DNA of 64,000 nt from NCBI RefSeq assembly GCF_019308355.1, contig NZ_JAAGKM010000006.1, positions 37,298 through 101,297 of the forward strand, read 5' to 3'. Origin of the DNA: Empedobacter falsenii (GTDB lineage: Bacteria; Bacteroidota; Bacteroidia; Flavobacteriales; Weeksellaceae). Positions within the stretch are counted from its first letter, which is position 1. The number at the start of each line of letters is the position of its first letter. Below the pieces are notes generated by a model. That model did no database searches. It was not told the origin of the DNA and worked only from the letters and a program-made list of their open reading frames with translations. Made by a program: the position numbers and the translations under genes. Positions 1 through 8,398 of the stretch are shown one piece after another.

Positions 1-116
1 TTGGTATTTGTCTTTTAGTCTTTGGATTAATCATTATCTTAAAAGGTTTCGGATTCTTTAAAGAAATCGATCAAAGGATAGAGCATCAGCTCATTAATCA
101 AGAACAAACAAGTTAG
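1..116 (+). CDS. C-terminal end of a small membrane protein (partial)
   Basis: The frame starting at base 3 is open from the window edge to a TAG at 114-116 and gives 37 residues. They consist of a hydrophobic helix (about 15 residues rich in I, L, V, F and G) followed by a charged tail ending QEQTS. A strong hairpin terminator follows seven bases later, which supports this being the real 3' end of a rightward gene. The N-terminus is outside the window, so the family and function cannot be named. Confidence 0.55.
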   Translation, partial: GICLLVFGLIIILKGFGFFKEIDQRIEHQLINQEQTS

Positions 117-122
117 AAATAT

Positions 123-157
123 AAACTCCCATCAAATTTTTTGATGGGAGTTTTTTT
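123..157 (+). terminator. Rho-independent terminator after the partial gene
   Basis: A 14-base perfect stem (AAACTCCCATCAAA paired with TTTGATGGGAGTTT) with a three-base loop, followed by a T run. It closes the partial gene ending at 116. Confidence 0.85.
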
Positions 158-269
158 ATTTCTACTTTATAAAAATAATCTAATTGATTATTGATATCAT
201 GAAAAATAAAATAAATAATTAAGTACAAAATAAGGTTGATAATGATGTAATAAAATATGTATTTTAGCA

Positions 270-569
270 TTAATTACAATTCATAAAACCTGTTTTTTTT
301 ATTTCTTCTATCAATTTATCAGGATTAGAAACTCTGAAAATTATTTTTGAATCATATTTAGGATTTTTATGAAGAATTTTAATTCCTTTTTCAAAAAAAT
401 CGTTAGATGGAATTATATCTATAATATCTTTTTTTAAAAGGATTATTTTAAAGAAAAACAAATAATTTATTATTAACTTATCTTCATAAATATTTATTTG
501 AGCAAGTAAACTTGACATTCTAATAGAGCCTATTATAAGACCTCCCGATTTTGTATAAAGATTGTTCAT
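270..569 (-). CDS. Hypothetical protein, 99 aa
   Basis: Not recognised with certainty. The 99 residues have an N-terminal segment with alternating polar and hydrophobic residues, a very hydrophobic stretch (LIINYLFFFKIILL, about residues 32-45), then a KDIIDI turn and a C-terminal strand-helix element ending in an amphipathic helix with DKLIEEIKKTGF. This layout resembles small PH-like proteins that report on membranes, but that is only an impression. It stands alone, with 123 bases to the next gene on the left-going strand and no clear promoter. Composition matches its neighbours, and the ordered alternation makes a chance ORF unlikely. Confidence 0.55.
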   Translation of the reverse strand: MNNLYTKSGGLIIGSIRMSSLLAQINIYEDKLIINYLFFFKIILLKKDIIDIIPSNDFFEKGIKILHKNPKYDSKIIFRVSNPDKLIEEIKKTGFMNCN

Positions 570-692
570 ATTTTTTTAGGTTAAATTATTGATATTGTGA
601 GAGTGAAGTTTTGAATAAATAATTTTACAGTTAGGAATGCTCTGAAAGGCATATTTTATCGTTTTAAACTGCATATCCAAAGCAGACAAATC

Positions 693-1745
693 TTACTTCA
701 ATAACGACTTCCCAGAATCCTTATAATTCCATGTTTTTACTTTCATCAAATCAGCAATTGTAGAGGCAATTTGATTGAGATAAGTTTGTTTCTGTTTGAA
801 TTTTTTAGGATTAATCCCATTTCCAATCATCAAAATAAAACCTTCGTCTGATCCAGGAATTTCATCATAATGTTCTGGCCATTGTCTTCCATTTCCACGT
901 CCGTGATCAGTTGTTACAATAATAGTTGTTTGATCTTTATAGAATGGATCGCTTTGTACATAATTCCATAATTCCTCAATCATTCTATCATTGCGATTTA
1001 TTGAAGTAATATATTGATCGTAATCTTCATCATGTCCGTAATCATCAGCTTCTCCATAACCAATAAAAAGTAATTTTGGCTTTTGATTTTTCATCGCTTC
1101 TAACGCAAATTCGTGCGTAAAAATATCAAATCTAGTTGCCCACCATTGTTTTGGTGTTTCTAATTGAAAACGTTCGATAAGCAATTCTCGTTCAGATTTG
1201 TTTTGATTAAAACTATCTTGATATCCAGCATTTACAAACAATTTAGAACGTTCTTGATTGAAAATATTTGTATACATTCTCCAGCTTCCAAAAGCCATTA
1301 CCTTATTGTTTAAATTCTTTTGTTGATTTGCAATTTCAAAAACTGAAACATTAGGATTCGGAATATCTTTGTTATTTTTAATTCGCTCATCATCAGCTTT
1401 TCCTGTAATAATTTCGTTGTATCCAGGATAAGACCATAATCTTTTGTTGGTCAAATTAACAAAGTTTTGTTCATCACGATTTCCTAAAATAACTCCTTTG
1501 TCTTTAATCGTTTTCCACGTAAATGGCATCAATAATTCGCGACGTTTTATAGAATCTTCTGTCCAATATTTTTCATTAGTTTGAACAATAAGTGAGTTGT
1601 ATTTTTTATCATTTAAAATTGATTTTTCAACTCCTCGGAAAACTTCTTTCCAACGAACACCATCCAGCGTAACCAAAATAACTTTCGGTTCTTGAGCAAA
1701 TAAAAAATTTGAGAATAAGGCAAGAATAAGAAATGTATACTTCAT
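693..1745 (-). CDS. Secreted alkaline-phosphatase-superfamily phosphodiesterase
   Basis: 350 residues with a signal peptide (residues 1-17, ending FAQ). The metal-binding aspartate lies in VTLDGVRW (Asp28), a second metal motif lies around GEADDYGHD (about residue 230), and TTDHGRG is at about 278-284. This spacing is that of the type I phosphodiesterase / alkaline phosphatase superfamily, which hydrolyses phosphate mono- or diesters using two metal ions. Export places it in the periplasm or at the cell surface. It is the last gene of a leftward group after the GT9 gene (57-base gap). The substrate cannot be told from sequence; a sulfatase-like role is less likely because no C/S-x-P-x-R motif is seen. 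Confidence 0.8.
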   Translation of the reverse strand: MKYTFLILALFSNFLFAQEPKVILVTLDGVRWKEVFRGVEKSILNDKKYNSLIVQTNEKYWTEDSIKRRELLMPFTWKTIKDKGVILGNRDEQNFVNLTNKRLWSYPGYNEIITGKADDERIKNNKDIPNPNVSVFEIANQQKNLNNKVMAFGSWRMYTNIFNQERSKLFVNAGYQDSFNQNKSERELLIERFQLETPKQWWATRFDIFTHEFALEAMKNQKPKLLFIGYGEADDYGHDEDYDQYITSINRNDRMIEELWNYVQSDPFYKDQTTIIVTTDHGRGNGRQWPEHYDEIPGSDEGFILMIGNGINPKKFKQKQTYLNQIASTIADLMKVKTWNYKDSGKSLLK

Positions 1746-1802
1746 GTGATTATAATTTCTTATAAAAATAGGAAAAGCATCGATATGATGCTTTTAAAAG
1801 TA

Positions 1803-2807
1803 TTATTTTTCTAATTTATCGACGATTTGTTCATAAATATCTTCGGCACTCAAATTTTGAAAATAATCATAATTTTGAAACTTTTTTGGATCTTTTCCAA
1901 AGATAGAAGTTGGACGAATTTTCATCGTTTCGTCTTGTATCACATCATTCATAGATTGACCATAACCTAAAAATCCAGCAAATGGATGCGTTCCACCCCA
2001 AATAGAAATTGTGCGTGTTCCCATCAACGAAGCTAAATGCATGTTTGCGCTATCCATAGAAATCATTACTTCTAATTTAGCAATTGCTTGTAATTCTTCT
2101 TCAAAAGAGATTGTTCCAGCTAAAGATTTGATGTTAGGATTAAAACTTTCCCACGTTTTTAATTCATCAATTTCAATTTTTCCACCGCCAAATAAATAAA
2201 TTTTGTACCCATTTTCAGCTAATTTCTTCGCAACGATTTTCATCTTTTCGATGGGATACATTTTACTTGTAAAGGCTGCAAAAGGCGCAATTCCAATTGA
2301 TTTAGATTCTTTAATCGATTTTGGTTCGATTTTATGCTTTAAATTGACGTTAAAACTAAATTGACGCAAAACATCAGCATAGCGCTCAGTTGTTAATTTT
2401 AATTGCTTAAAAACGCGATTTTTTTGATTGACTAAAGCTTTTTTCTCCTCACGACCTTTATCTAAAGTAGCCGTTTCTGTTCCGTTAAGTTTGAATAGAG
2501 TTGTAATGACTTTTGATCGGATTACGTTGTGAAAATCAGCTACATAATCAAAATTATATTGTTTTAATTCTTTGTATAATTTGAACAAGCTAAAAAAGCT
2601 TTTGTAGTCTTTGTTCAAATCAACCGAAATAAATTTGATTTGAGGAAATTGCTTGAAAATATTTCCCATAAAAGGGCGCGAAGCAACATAAACTTCGATG
2701 TTAGGATTTTGTTCAATAAACTCTTGTAAAACAGGAGCAATCATTGTAACATCCCCCAAAGCAGAAAAACGTAAAACTAATAGTTTTTTATGATTCGTTT
2801 TCTCCAT
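1803..2807 (-). CDS. Glycosyltransferase family 9 (heptosyltransferase-like)
   Basis: 334 residues from the start MEKTNHKKLLVLRFSALGD. That ATG has an AGGA-like site upstream, and an upstream alternative would add nine residues inside the preceding gene. The N-terminal LRFSALGDVTM motif, the IGIAPFAAFTSK nucleotide-sugar segment (about 185), GGGKIEIDE and the C-terminal SMDSANMHLASLMGT (about 260) are those of ADP-heptose:LPS heptosyltransferases. These add sugars to the lipid A core at the inner face of the inner membrane. The gene overlaps the end of the antiporter gene by 20 bases, so the two are probably translated from one mRNA. The acceptor and sugar are unknown. Confidence 0.85.
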   Translation of the reverse strand: MEKTNHKKLLVLRFSALGDVTMIAPVLQEFIEQNPNIEVYVASRPFMGNIFKQFPQIKFISVDLNKDYKSFFSLFKLYKELKQYNFDYVADFHNVIRSKVITTLFKLNGTETATLDKGREEKKALVNQKNRVFKQLKLTTERYADVLRQFSFNVNLKHKIEPKSIKESKSIGIAPFAAFTSKMYPIEKMKIVAKKLAENGYKIYLFGGGKIEIDELKTWESFNPNIKSLAGTISFEEELQAIAKLEVMISMDSANMHLASLMGTRTISIWGGTHPFAGFLGYGQSMNDVIQDETMKIRPTSIFGKDPKKFQNYDYFQNLSAEDIYEQIVDKLEK

Positions 2808-4638
2808 TATTCCTATTGTTAATTTCTTTTGCAACCATTTTCATTTGCTTTTCAAATTCTTGCTTAGATGCTTCAAAATATTGATCAGAATTTTCGGCAT
2901 GTTTTGCAATTTTACGCAACGATTTTCGGTCACTTTTTATGAAAATTTCTCCAATTTTAGACGCTTCTTCAGGTGAAAAACCATATTTTATAAGGATTTG
3001 TCTACCAACGTAAACAGATGAGAAAAAGTTTTCTCGATAAACTTCGTCTATACCATCTTTCAAATAATTATACGCATAACTACGATTTTTTGCACGAACA
3101 ATAATTTCTAAATTCGGAAAGTTTTTACGAACAATATAAACTAATTTTTGATTAATTTCTGGCGGATCCAAAGCAGCTACAAAATATTTTGCATGTTCAG
3201 CACCAGCCGATTTTAGTAAGTTAACATTTGTTGCATCGCCATAAAAAACATTAAAACCCTGCTTGCGCATTTTCTCTACACGCTCACTATCATTATCCAA
3301 AACAATCGATTTTATTCCAGTGCTTTTCAAGACACGACTAATTGTGTTTCCAAAATCACCAAAACCAGCAATAATTATTTCACCTTCTGCTGAATGTGGA
3401 TTTATTTTATCGTTTTCAATGATTGTTTTTACTTTTGTTTTTACACCAAAATATTTTAGAATTAATTTTTCATTTAAGACTAAAAGTAATGGTGTTATTA
3501 CCATTGTTATCGCAGTTGTAGCTAACATCAAATCGTACCATTCTTTATTTAGAATATCTAAATTTCGAGTCAATGATAAGATAACGAAAGCAAATTCTCC
3601 GACTTGTGATAAAAGCAAAATGAACAACCATTTTTGATCAAAATCAAATTTATGTTTGATTCCAATAAACCATAAAACCAATGATTTTATTAACATTATT
3701 CCAAATGTTAATCCAAGAATCATAAAAGGTTTATCTGCAATTAATTTGAAGTTAATCGTTGATCCAACAGCAATAAAAAAGATTCCTAATAATAATGATT
3801 TGAATGGCTCAATGTCACTTTCTAATTGATGTTTATATTCGTTATTCGCCAAAACAACACCAGCAATAAATGCTCCCAAGGCAGGAGAAATTCCAACTTT
3901 TTGCATCAAAATTGAAACTCCAATGACTAAAAGTAGGGCAGAAGCGGTGTAAATTTCTCGAACTTGTAATTGTCCAACATACTTGAAATAAGGTGTAATA
4001 ATGTATTTTGCAATCACATAAATAAATGTAATTGCACCAAGAATAACCAAGGTTTTCATGAACGCTGGTCCACCAACTAACAAACTTTTAGAATCATCTC
4101 CAATGGACTGAATCAAGGAATCTCCAACTAAAAGTGGAATAATTGCTAAGATTGGAATTACCATAATATCTTGAAACAACAAAACTGAAAAAGTTGATTT
4201 ACCTATGTTTGTTTTGGTCAATCCTTTTTCGCTAAGCGTTTGCATAATAATGGCTGTTGAAGACATGGTTATTGCAAAAGCTATAGAAAGAGCCAAAGAA
4301 AAATCCATTTTCAAGGCAAATATTCCGACTAAAGTTGCAATAATTATTGTTCCCAAAACTTGCATTCCACCAAGGTTGATGATTTTATTTTTCATCTTCC
4401 AGAATTCCTTTGGATCAAGTTCTAATCCGACCAAAAAAAGCATCATAACTACACCAAATTCTGTGGCGTGCATAATGTCTGTACCGTCATTGCCAACAAA
4501 TTTCAGCAGATAAGGTCCAATTAAAACTCCGGCAATTAAATATCCCAAAACCGAACCCATTCCTAATTTTTTGGAAATAGGAACGCAGATTACAGCGGAA
4601 AATAGAAAAATAAATGCTTGGCCTAAAAAGTCGTTCAT
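2788..4638 (-). CDS. Monovalent cation:proton antiporter, KefB/KefC type with TrkA-N domain
   Basis: 616 residues. Residues about 5-385 form a Na+/H+ exchanger domain with about twelve membrane segments. Visible motifs include GYLIAGVLIGP, LLFQDIMVIP and SPALGAFIAGVVLAN, typical of the CPA2 family. A Rossmann TrkA-N domain follows, with GFGDFG near residue 423, a FYGDATNVNLL loop and a C-terminal helical region. CPA2 proteins exchange K+ or Na+ for protons across the inner membrane, and the nucleotide-binding domain gates them. The start lies 29 bases after sufE and the end overlaps the GT9 start, which makes an operon. The glutathione-gated Kef activity of enterobacteria should not be assumed. 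Confidence 0.88.
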   Translation of the reverse strand: MNDFLGQAFIFLFSAVICVPISKKLGMGSVLGYLIAGVLIGPYLLKFVGNDGTDIMHATEFGVVMMLFLVGLELDPKEFWKMKNKIINLGGMQVLGTIIIATLVGIFALKMDFSLALSIAFAITMSSTAIIMQTLSEKGLTKTNIGKSTFSVLLFQDIMVIPILAIIPLLVGDSLIQSIGDDSKSLLVGGPAFMKTLVILGAITFIYVIAKYIITPYFKYVGQLQVREIYTASALLLVIGVSILMQKVGISPALGAFIAGVVLANNEYKHQLESDIEPFKSLLLGIFFIAVGSTINFKLIADKPFMILGLTFGIMLIKSLVLWFIGIKHKFDFDQKWLFILLLSQVGEFAFVILSLTRNLDILNKEWYDLMLATTAITMVITPLLLVLNEKLILKYFGVKTKVKTIIENDKINPHSAEGEIIIAGFGDFGNTISRVLKSTGIKSIVLDNDSERVEKMRKQGFNVFYGDATNVNLLKSAGAEHAKYFVAALDPPEINQKLVYIVRKNFPNLEIIVRAKNRSYAYNYLKDGIDEVYRENFFSSVYVGRQILIKYGFSPEEASKIGEIFIKSDRKSLRKIAKHAENSDQYFEASKQEFEKQMKMVAKEINNRNNGENES

Positions 4639-4667
4639 TATTTTATAAGGTTGATTAGATGATGTGT

Positions 4668-5096
4668 CTAACTATTATTTTGTTTTGATTGAAATGCAAT
4701 CGCATAAAATTTGAATTGTTTTATCATCGCTAATAATCCATTTGCACGAGTTGGTGATAAAAATTCTGATAAACCAATTTCGTTGATAAAATCTGTATCC
4801 GATTCTAAAATATCTTTTGGCGTTTGATGATTATACATTCTCACCAATAGTGCGGCAATTCCTTTTGGTAAAATAGCATTAGAATCAGCTTTAAATTCGA
4901 TTGTATTACCATCCAATTCTGCATCTAACCAAACAGAAGATTGACAACCTTTTATGATTTTATCATCTGTTTTTGCTTCTTCTGGTAAATTATTTAAGCT
5001 TTTTCCTAACTCGATCAAATATTCGTAGCGTTGTTCCCAATCATCAAAAAATGAGAATTCGTCTACTATTTCGTTTTGAATTTCTTTAATTTTCAT
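4668..5096 (-). CDS. sufE: SufE family sulfur acceptor for Fe-S cluster assembly
   Basis: 142 residues. GCQSSVWL places the persulfide-accepting cysteine at residue 51, the same number as in E. coli SufE, and the length matches the family (about 140). SufE takes sulfur from the cysteine desulfurase SufS and passes it to the SufBCD scaffold in the cytoplasm. The gene is the first of a leftward operon and is divergent from the lipid kinase gene. A TAACTTTG -7 element ends four bases before the ATG, so the mRNA probably has almost no leader. The sufBCDS genes are not in this window. Confidence 0.9.
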   Translation of the reverse strand: MKIKEIQNEIVDEFSFFDDWEQRYEYLIELGKSLNNLPEEAKTDDKIIKGCQSSVWLDAELDGNTIEFKADSNAILPKGIAALLVRMYNHQTPKDILESDTDFINEIGLSEFLSPTRANGLLAMIKQFKFYAIAFQSKQNNS

Positions 5097-5100
5097 ACTA

Positions 5101-5108
5101 CAAAGTTA
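5101..5108 (-). promoter_or_regulatory. Bacteroidota -7 promoter element for sufE
   Basis: Read on the minus strand this is TAACTTTG, an exact match to TAnnTTTG. It lies only four bases upstream of the sufE ATG. Confidence 0.6.
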
Positions 5109-5152
5109 GAAAGTTTTTGATAGTTTTTCCTCAAAAAAAGACGTTAAATAGC

Positions 5153-5179
5153 TTGATTCTTTTAGATTTCTTATTTTTG
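5153..5179 (+). promoter_or_regulatory. Promoter of the lipid kinase gene
   Basis: TTG at 5153-5155 and TATTTTTG (TAnnTTTG) at 5172-5179, separated by 16 bases, with the ATG 28 bases downstream. Transcription would begin close to the alternative TTG start at 5184, which supports the ATG at 5208. Confidence 0.6.
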
Positions 5180-5207
5180 TGTTTTGATAAATTTCAATTC
5201 CCAAAAA

Positions 5208-6080
5208 ATGAAGTACACTTTCATTGTTAATCCAAATTCTGGAAACGCAAAACACGATATTTCGCTCGATTTTTTACAATCTAAATTTGATTCTTCAGAC
5301 GAAATCGTTTTGAAAGAAACTGCTTATCAATTTCATGCAAAAGAATTGGTGAAGGAGGCGATTGCAGAAAATTCGGATGTTATTGTAGCATGTGGTGGTG
5401 ATGGGACAATCAATGAAGTGGCGAGTGCTTTGGTGAAAAAAAATATTCCGTTGGGAATAATTCCTGCTGGATCTGGAAATGGTTTGGCAACAAATCTTAA
5501 TATTCCGAAAGATGCTAACAAAGCGATTGAAATTATCAAATCAAATGCTATTCACAAAATTGATGTTGGTAGAGTAGAGGACAAGTATTTTTTTAGCAAT
5601 TTAGGTTTTGGGATTGATGCAGAAGTCATCAAAACGTATGAAGAAAATCAAAAGCGTACGATTACTGGATATGTTGATGCTTCTGTGAAAACCTTGTTGA
5701 ATTATCAATCTAAATTGTTTCGTCTTTATATAGATGATGTAATTATCGAGAAGAGTTTTTATTATCTTTTCTGTTCTAATTCTAACATTGCTGGTTATGG
5801 GATCTCTTTTACACCCAAAGCTGATTTGTCTGATGGTGAATTGGATTTATTGATGATAGAAGATTTAGATGTTTTCGAGCAGTTTTATTTTTCGGTATTG
5901 GTTTTAGCCAAAAAGATTGATTTTTTGAACAAAGCAAAGTATCGAAAAGTTAAGAAATTTAAGATTGAAAGTTTAGATCATAATCCGATTACGTATCAGC
6001 TTGATGGAGAGATTCATAATACCGATTCACTTCAAGTAAAAGTTAAGGTATTACCAAATGCTTTAAAAATCATTTTTTAA
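5208..6080 (+). CDS. Diacylglycerol/lipid kinase family protein (YegS-like)
   Basis: 290 residues from the ATG at 5208; a TTG 24 bases upstream is rejected because it falls at the predicted transcription start. NPNSGN at 8-13, GGDGT at 63-67 and PLGIIPAGSGNG around 90-101 are the nucleotide-binding motifs of the DAGK catalytic domain. LDGE near the C-terminus completes the family pattern. Members phosphorylate diacylglycerol or related lipids at the inner membrane face using ATP. The gene is alone on its strand, divergent from sufE. The exact lipid substrate is not visible from the sequence. Confidence 0.87.
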   Translation: MKYTFIVNPNSGNAKHDISLDFLQSKFDSSDEIVLKETAYQFHAKELVKEAIAENSDVIVACGGDGTINEVASALVKKNIPLGIIPAGSGNGLATNLNIPKDANKAIEIIKSNAIHKIDVGRVEDKYFFSNLGFGIDAEVIKTYEENQKRTITGYVDASVKTLLNYQSKLFRLYIDDVIIEKSFYYLFCSNSNIAGYGISFTPKADLSDGELDLLMIEDLDVFEQFYFSVLVLAKKIDFLNKAKYRKVKKFKIESLDHNPITYQLDGEIHNTDSLQVKVKVLPNALKIIF

Positions 6081-6212
6081 ACTTCAATTATTATTTAATT
6101 AGCAATATAAATTATACATTTTCAATAAATTAAAATATTATTAACGTAGTTATAAACGATTTGTTTGTAACCAATTTTATCTTCAATTTTATAATAATAC
6201 TTGCATTCGTTG

Positions 6213-6220
6213 TAACTTTG
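6213..6220 (+). promoter_or_regulatory. -7 promoter element of the hydroxyacid dehydrogenase gene
   Basis: TAACTTTG, an exact TAnnTTTG match 16 bases before the ATG at 6236. It lies inside the longer open frame that starts at 6161, so it argues against that longer N-terminus. Confidence 0.6.
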
Positions 6221-6235
6221 ATTAAAATTTTTGCA

Positions 6236-7189
6236 ATGAATACGCCTTATAAAATTTTAGCAATCGATTCTAATCATGAATGTCTGAATAATGGACTTCG
6301 CGAAGCGGGTTTTATTGTTGATGAAGATTATACTTCGCCCAAAGAAATCATCGAACAAAAGATCAATGAATATGATGGAATGATTGTAAGGAGTAGATTT
6401 CCAATTGATAAAGATTTTTTGGCAAAAGCAACGAATTTAAAGTTTATTGGTAGAGTAGGGGCAGGCTTGGAGAATATTGACGAAGAGTTTGCAGCAGAAA
6501 ATAACATTGTTTTATTTAATTCACCCGAAGGAAACCGTGATTCTGTTGGTGAACATGCGATTGGTATGTTGTTGATGTTGATGCATCATTTGCGTAGAGC
6601 TGATAACGAAGTTCGTAATGGAATTTGGAAACGCGAAGAAAATCGTGGAGATGAATTGAAAGGAAAAACGGTTGGAATTATTGGTTACGGAAACATGGGA
6701 AATGCTTTTGCGAGACGCTTACAAGGCTTTGAAGTCAATGTGATTTGCTATGATATTTTGCCAAACAAAGGAAATGAATTTGCGAAACAAGTTTCGTTAG
6801 AAGAATTTTTTGAGCAAGCTGATGTTGTAAGTTTACATACGCCACAAACGCCGGAAACGATGCAAATGATTAATGCAGAATTTATTTCTAACTTCAAAAA
6901 ACCATTTTATTTTGTGAATACAGCTCGTGGAAAATCTGTTGTAACAAAAGATTTGGTCGAAGCAATGAAAACAGGAAAAATTTTAGGCGCTGCTTTAGAT
7001 GTTTTAGAATTTGAAAAATCGAGTTTCGAGAAATTAGTTGCATCTGAATTACCAGAAGAATTTCAGTATTTAATTCAAGCGGATAATGTTGTCTTGGCAC
7101 CACATATTGCTGGTTGGACACATCAAAGTAAAGTGAAATTAGCAGAATTTATCCGTGATAAAATAATTGATTGGAAGAATAATCAGTAA
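6236..7189 (+). CDS. D-2-hydroxyacid dehydrogenase, probable 3-phosphoglycerate dehydrogenase
   Basis: 317 residues from ATG 6236. The reading frame extends upstream to 6161, but the extra 25 residues are hydrophobic and contain the promoter element, so the shorter start is chosen. GRVGAGLENID (72-82), the NAD-binding GYGNMG (150-155), NTARGKSVV with the catalytic arginine, and the late PHIAGWT histidine motif define the family. NSPEGNRDSVGEHA is like SerA, so the likely reaction is 3-phosphoglycerate to 3-phosphohydroxypyruvate, the first step of serine synthesis. No ACT domain is present, which is normal for the short Bacteroidota form. serC is not adjacent. Confidence 0.8.
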   Translation: MNTPYKILAIDSNHECLNNGLREAGFIVDEDYTSPKEIIEQKINEYDGMIVRSRFPIDKDFLAKATNLKFIGRVGAGLENIDEEFAAENNIVLFNSPEGNRDSVGEHAIGMLLMLMHHLRRADNEVRNGIWKREENRGDELKGKTVGIIGYGNMGNAFARRLQGFEVNVICYDILPNKGNEFAKQVSLEEFFEQADVVSLHTPQTPETMQMINAEFISNFKKPFYFVNTARGKSVVTKDLVEAMKTGKILGAALDVLEFEKSSFEKLVASELPEEFQYLIQADNVVLAPHIAGWTHQSKVKLAEFIRDKIIDWKNNQ

Positions 7190-7210
7190 AATGATTAATT
7201 GATATAAACT

Positions 7211-7240
7211 AAAAAGGTTCCGAAACTTCGGAACCTTTTT
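7211..7240. terminator. Bidirectional rho-independent terminator
   Basis: AAAAAGGTTCCGAA pairs with TTCGGAACCTTTTT around a two-base loop. It ends the dehydrogenase gene on the plus strand and directly follows the stop codon of the small minus-strand ORF at 7241-7360, so it appears to serve both. Confidence 0.85.
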
Positions 7241-7360
7241 TCATTTTGTAAGTTTTTTGTAAACTTTATACAAAATAACTGCTACTATAATAACAAGAAC
7301 GATTTGGAGTAGAATCCAAAGTATAACATTAAATGTTGATTCGCCTGAAATTGATAGCAT
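7241..7360 (-). CDS. Small single-span membrane protein, 39 aa
   Basis: An ATG at 7360 opens a 39-codon frame ending with TGA at 7241-7243. The product has a short polar N-terminus (MLSISGESTFN), one hydrophobic helix of about 20 residues beginning ILWILLQIVLV, and a basic C-terminus ending YKKLTK. This is the charge pattern expected for a single-pass inner membrane peptide with its tail in the cytoplasm. The stop codon sits immediately before a shared terminator hairpin, which supports a real transcript. No convincing ribosome site or promoter was seen, and the family is not recognised. Confidence 0.5.
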   Translation of the reverse strand: MLSISGESTFNVILWILLQIVLVIIVAVILYKVYKKLTK

Positions 7361-7504
7361 ATATATGTCTCATGTGTTAACTGAATGCTAAAATATAAAT
7401 TATTTTTAACATTTTGTTAATAATTTAAAAAAAGTTTTATTCATCTTCTAGGTGTGTTAATTGATAACTTATCACATGTCAATAGATAAGTTTTTTTTGC
7501 ACCC

Positions 7505-7512
7505 TAAATTTG
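7505..7512 (+). promoter_or_regulatory. -7 promoter element of the pirin gene
   Basis: TAAATTTG, an exact TAnnTTTG match 17 bases before the ATG at 7530. The 7190-7529 gap otherwise holds the terminator, the 39-aa ORF and AT-rich sequence with nothing further recognised. Confidence 0.6.
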
Positions 7513-7529
7513 TATAAAAATAAATTACT

Positions 7530-8243
7530 ATGAATTACCAAATATTTAAATCAGAATCAAGAGGTGGAGGAAATCACGGATGGTTAGACTCTAAACATTC
7601 TTACAGTTTTGCAAATTATTACGATCCAGCTCGTATTCATTTTGGAGCTTTGCGTGTCGTAAATGATGATATAATTACCGGAGGAATGGGATTTGGAAAA
7701 CATCCTCATGATAATATGGAGATTATTACAATTCCTACAAAAGGAGGAATTTCTCACGAAGATTCAATGGGAACTGGTTCTGTAATTGAGTCTGGGGATG
7801 TACAAGTAATGAGCGCTGGTACGGGAGTTTTTCATAGTGAAATGAATGCTTATGAAAACCAAGAAGGACATTTTTTTCAGATTTGGATTATTCCAAATAA
7901 AATGAATGTTGAGCCTCGTTATCAACAAATTTCTGTTCGTGAAGTAGCAAAAGAAAATGAATTATATCAAGTTCTTTCTCCAAATGCAGATGATCAAGGA
8001 GTTTGGATTCATCAAGATGCATGGATTTTTTTAGGAAATTATACAGAAGATAAACAAGAAACATACAAAGTACAAAAAGAAGGAAATGGTGTTTTCTTTA
8101 TGGTTGTGGAAGGAGAAGTTGAATTTGATGGAAACAAATTAGGACGAAGAGATGTCATCGAGATTAAAGATACAAACGAGTTTTCGTTTAATGTAGCAAA
8201 AGATTCTCGCTTGATGTTAATCGAAGTTCCTATGGATATTTAG
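7530..8243 (+). CDS. Pirin family protein (cupin, possible quercetin dioxygenase)
   Basis: 237 residues. The N-terminal cupin contains GMGFGKHPHDNMEIITIP and then GGISHEDSMG, giving the H-x-H, E and H metal ligands of pirins (about residues 56-100). A second cupin-like half follows. The length agrees with bacterial YhaK/pirin proteins, some of which oxidise quercetin with a bound metal while others act as redox sensors. The physiological role in this organism cannot be deduced. It is a single gene with its own promoter. Confidence 0.88.
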   Translation: MNYQIFKSESRGGGNHGWLDSKHSYSFANYYDPARIHFGALRVVNDDIITGGMGFGKHPHDNMEIITIPTKGGISHEDSMGTGSVIESGDVQVMSAGTGVFHSEMNAYENQEGHFFQIWIIPNKMNVEPRYQQISVREVAKENELYQVLSPNADDQGVWIHQDAWIFLGNYTEDKQETYKVQKEGNGVFFMVVEGEVEFDGNKLGRRDVIEIKDTNEFSFNVAKDSRLMLIEVPMDI

Positions 8244-8398
8244 AATTTTTTTCAAGTTTTAGTTGTTTTATATATAGAGCAGATTTCAGAAATGGAATTT
8301 GCTTTTTTTTTGTTAAAAAAATACCATTATCAACACAAGTATTTAGTATATTTACTGCTTATATAACTTTAACTCAAAACGTACTTAATCTAAACTAT

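Noticed and set aside
3263..3637. 124-codon ORF opposite the antiporter gene
   Set aside because: It lies wholly within a well-supported gene on the other strand and shows no protein-like pattern of its own.
6161..6235. Longer N-terminus for the hydroxyacid dehydrogenase
   Set aside because: The extra 25 residues are hydrophobic and not part of the family, and a TAnnTTTG promoter element lies inside this stretch.
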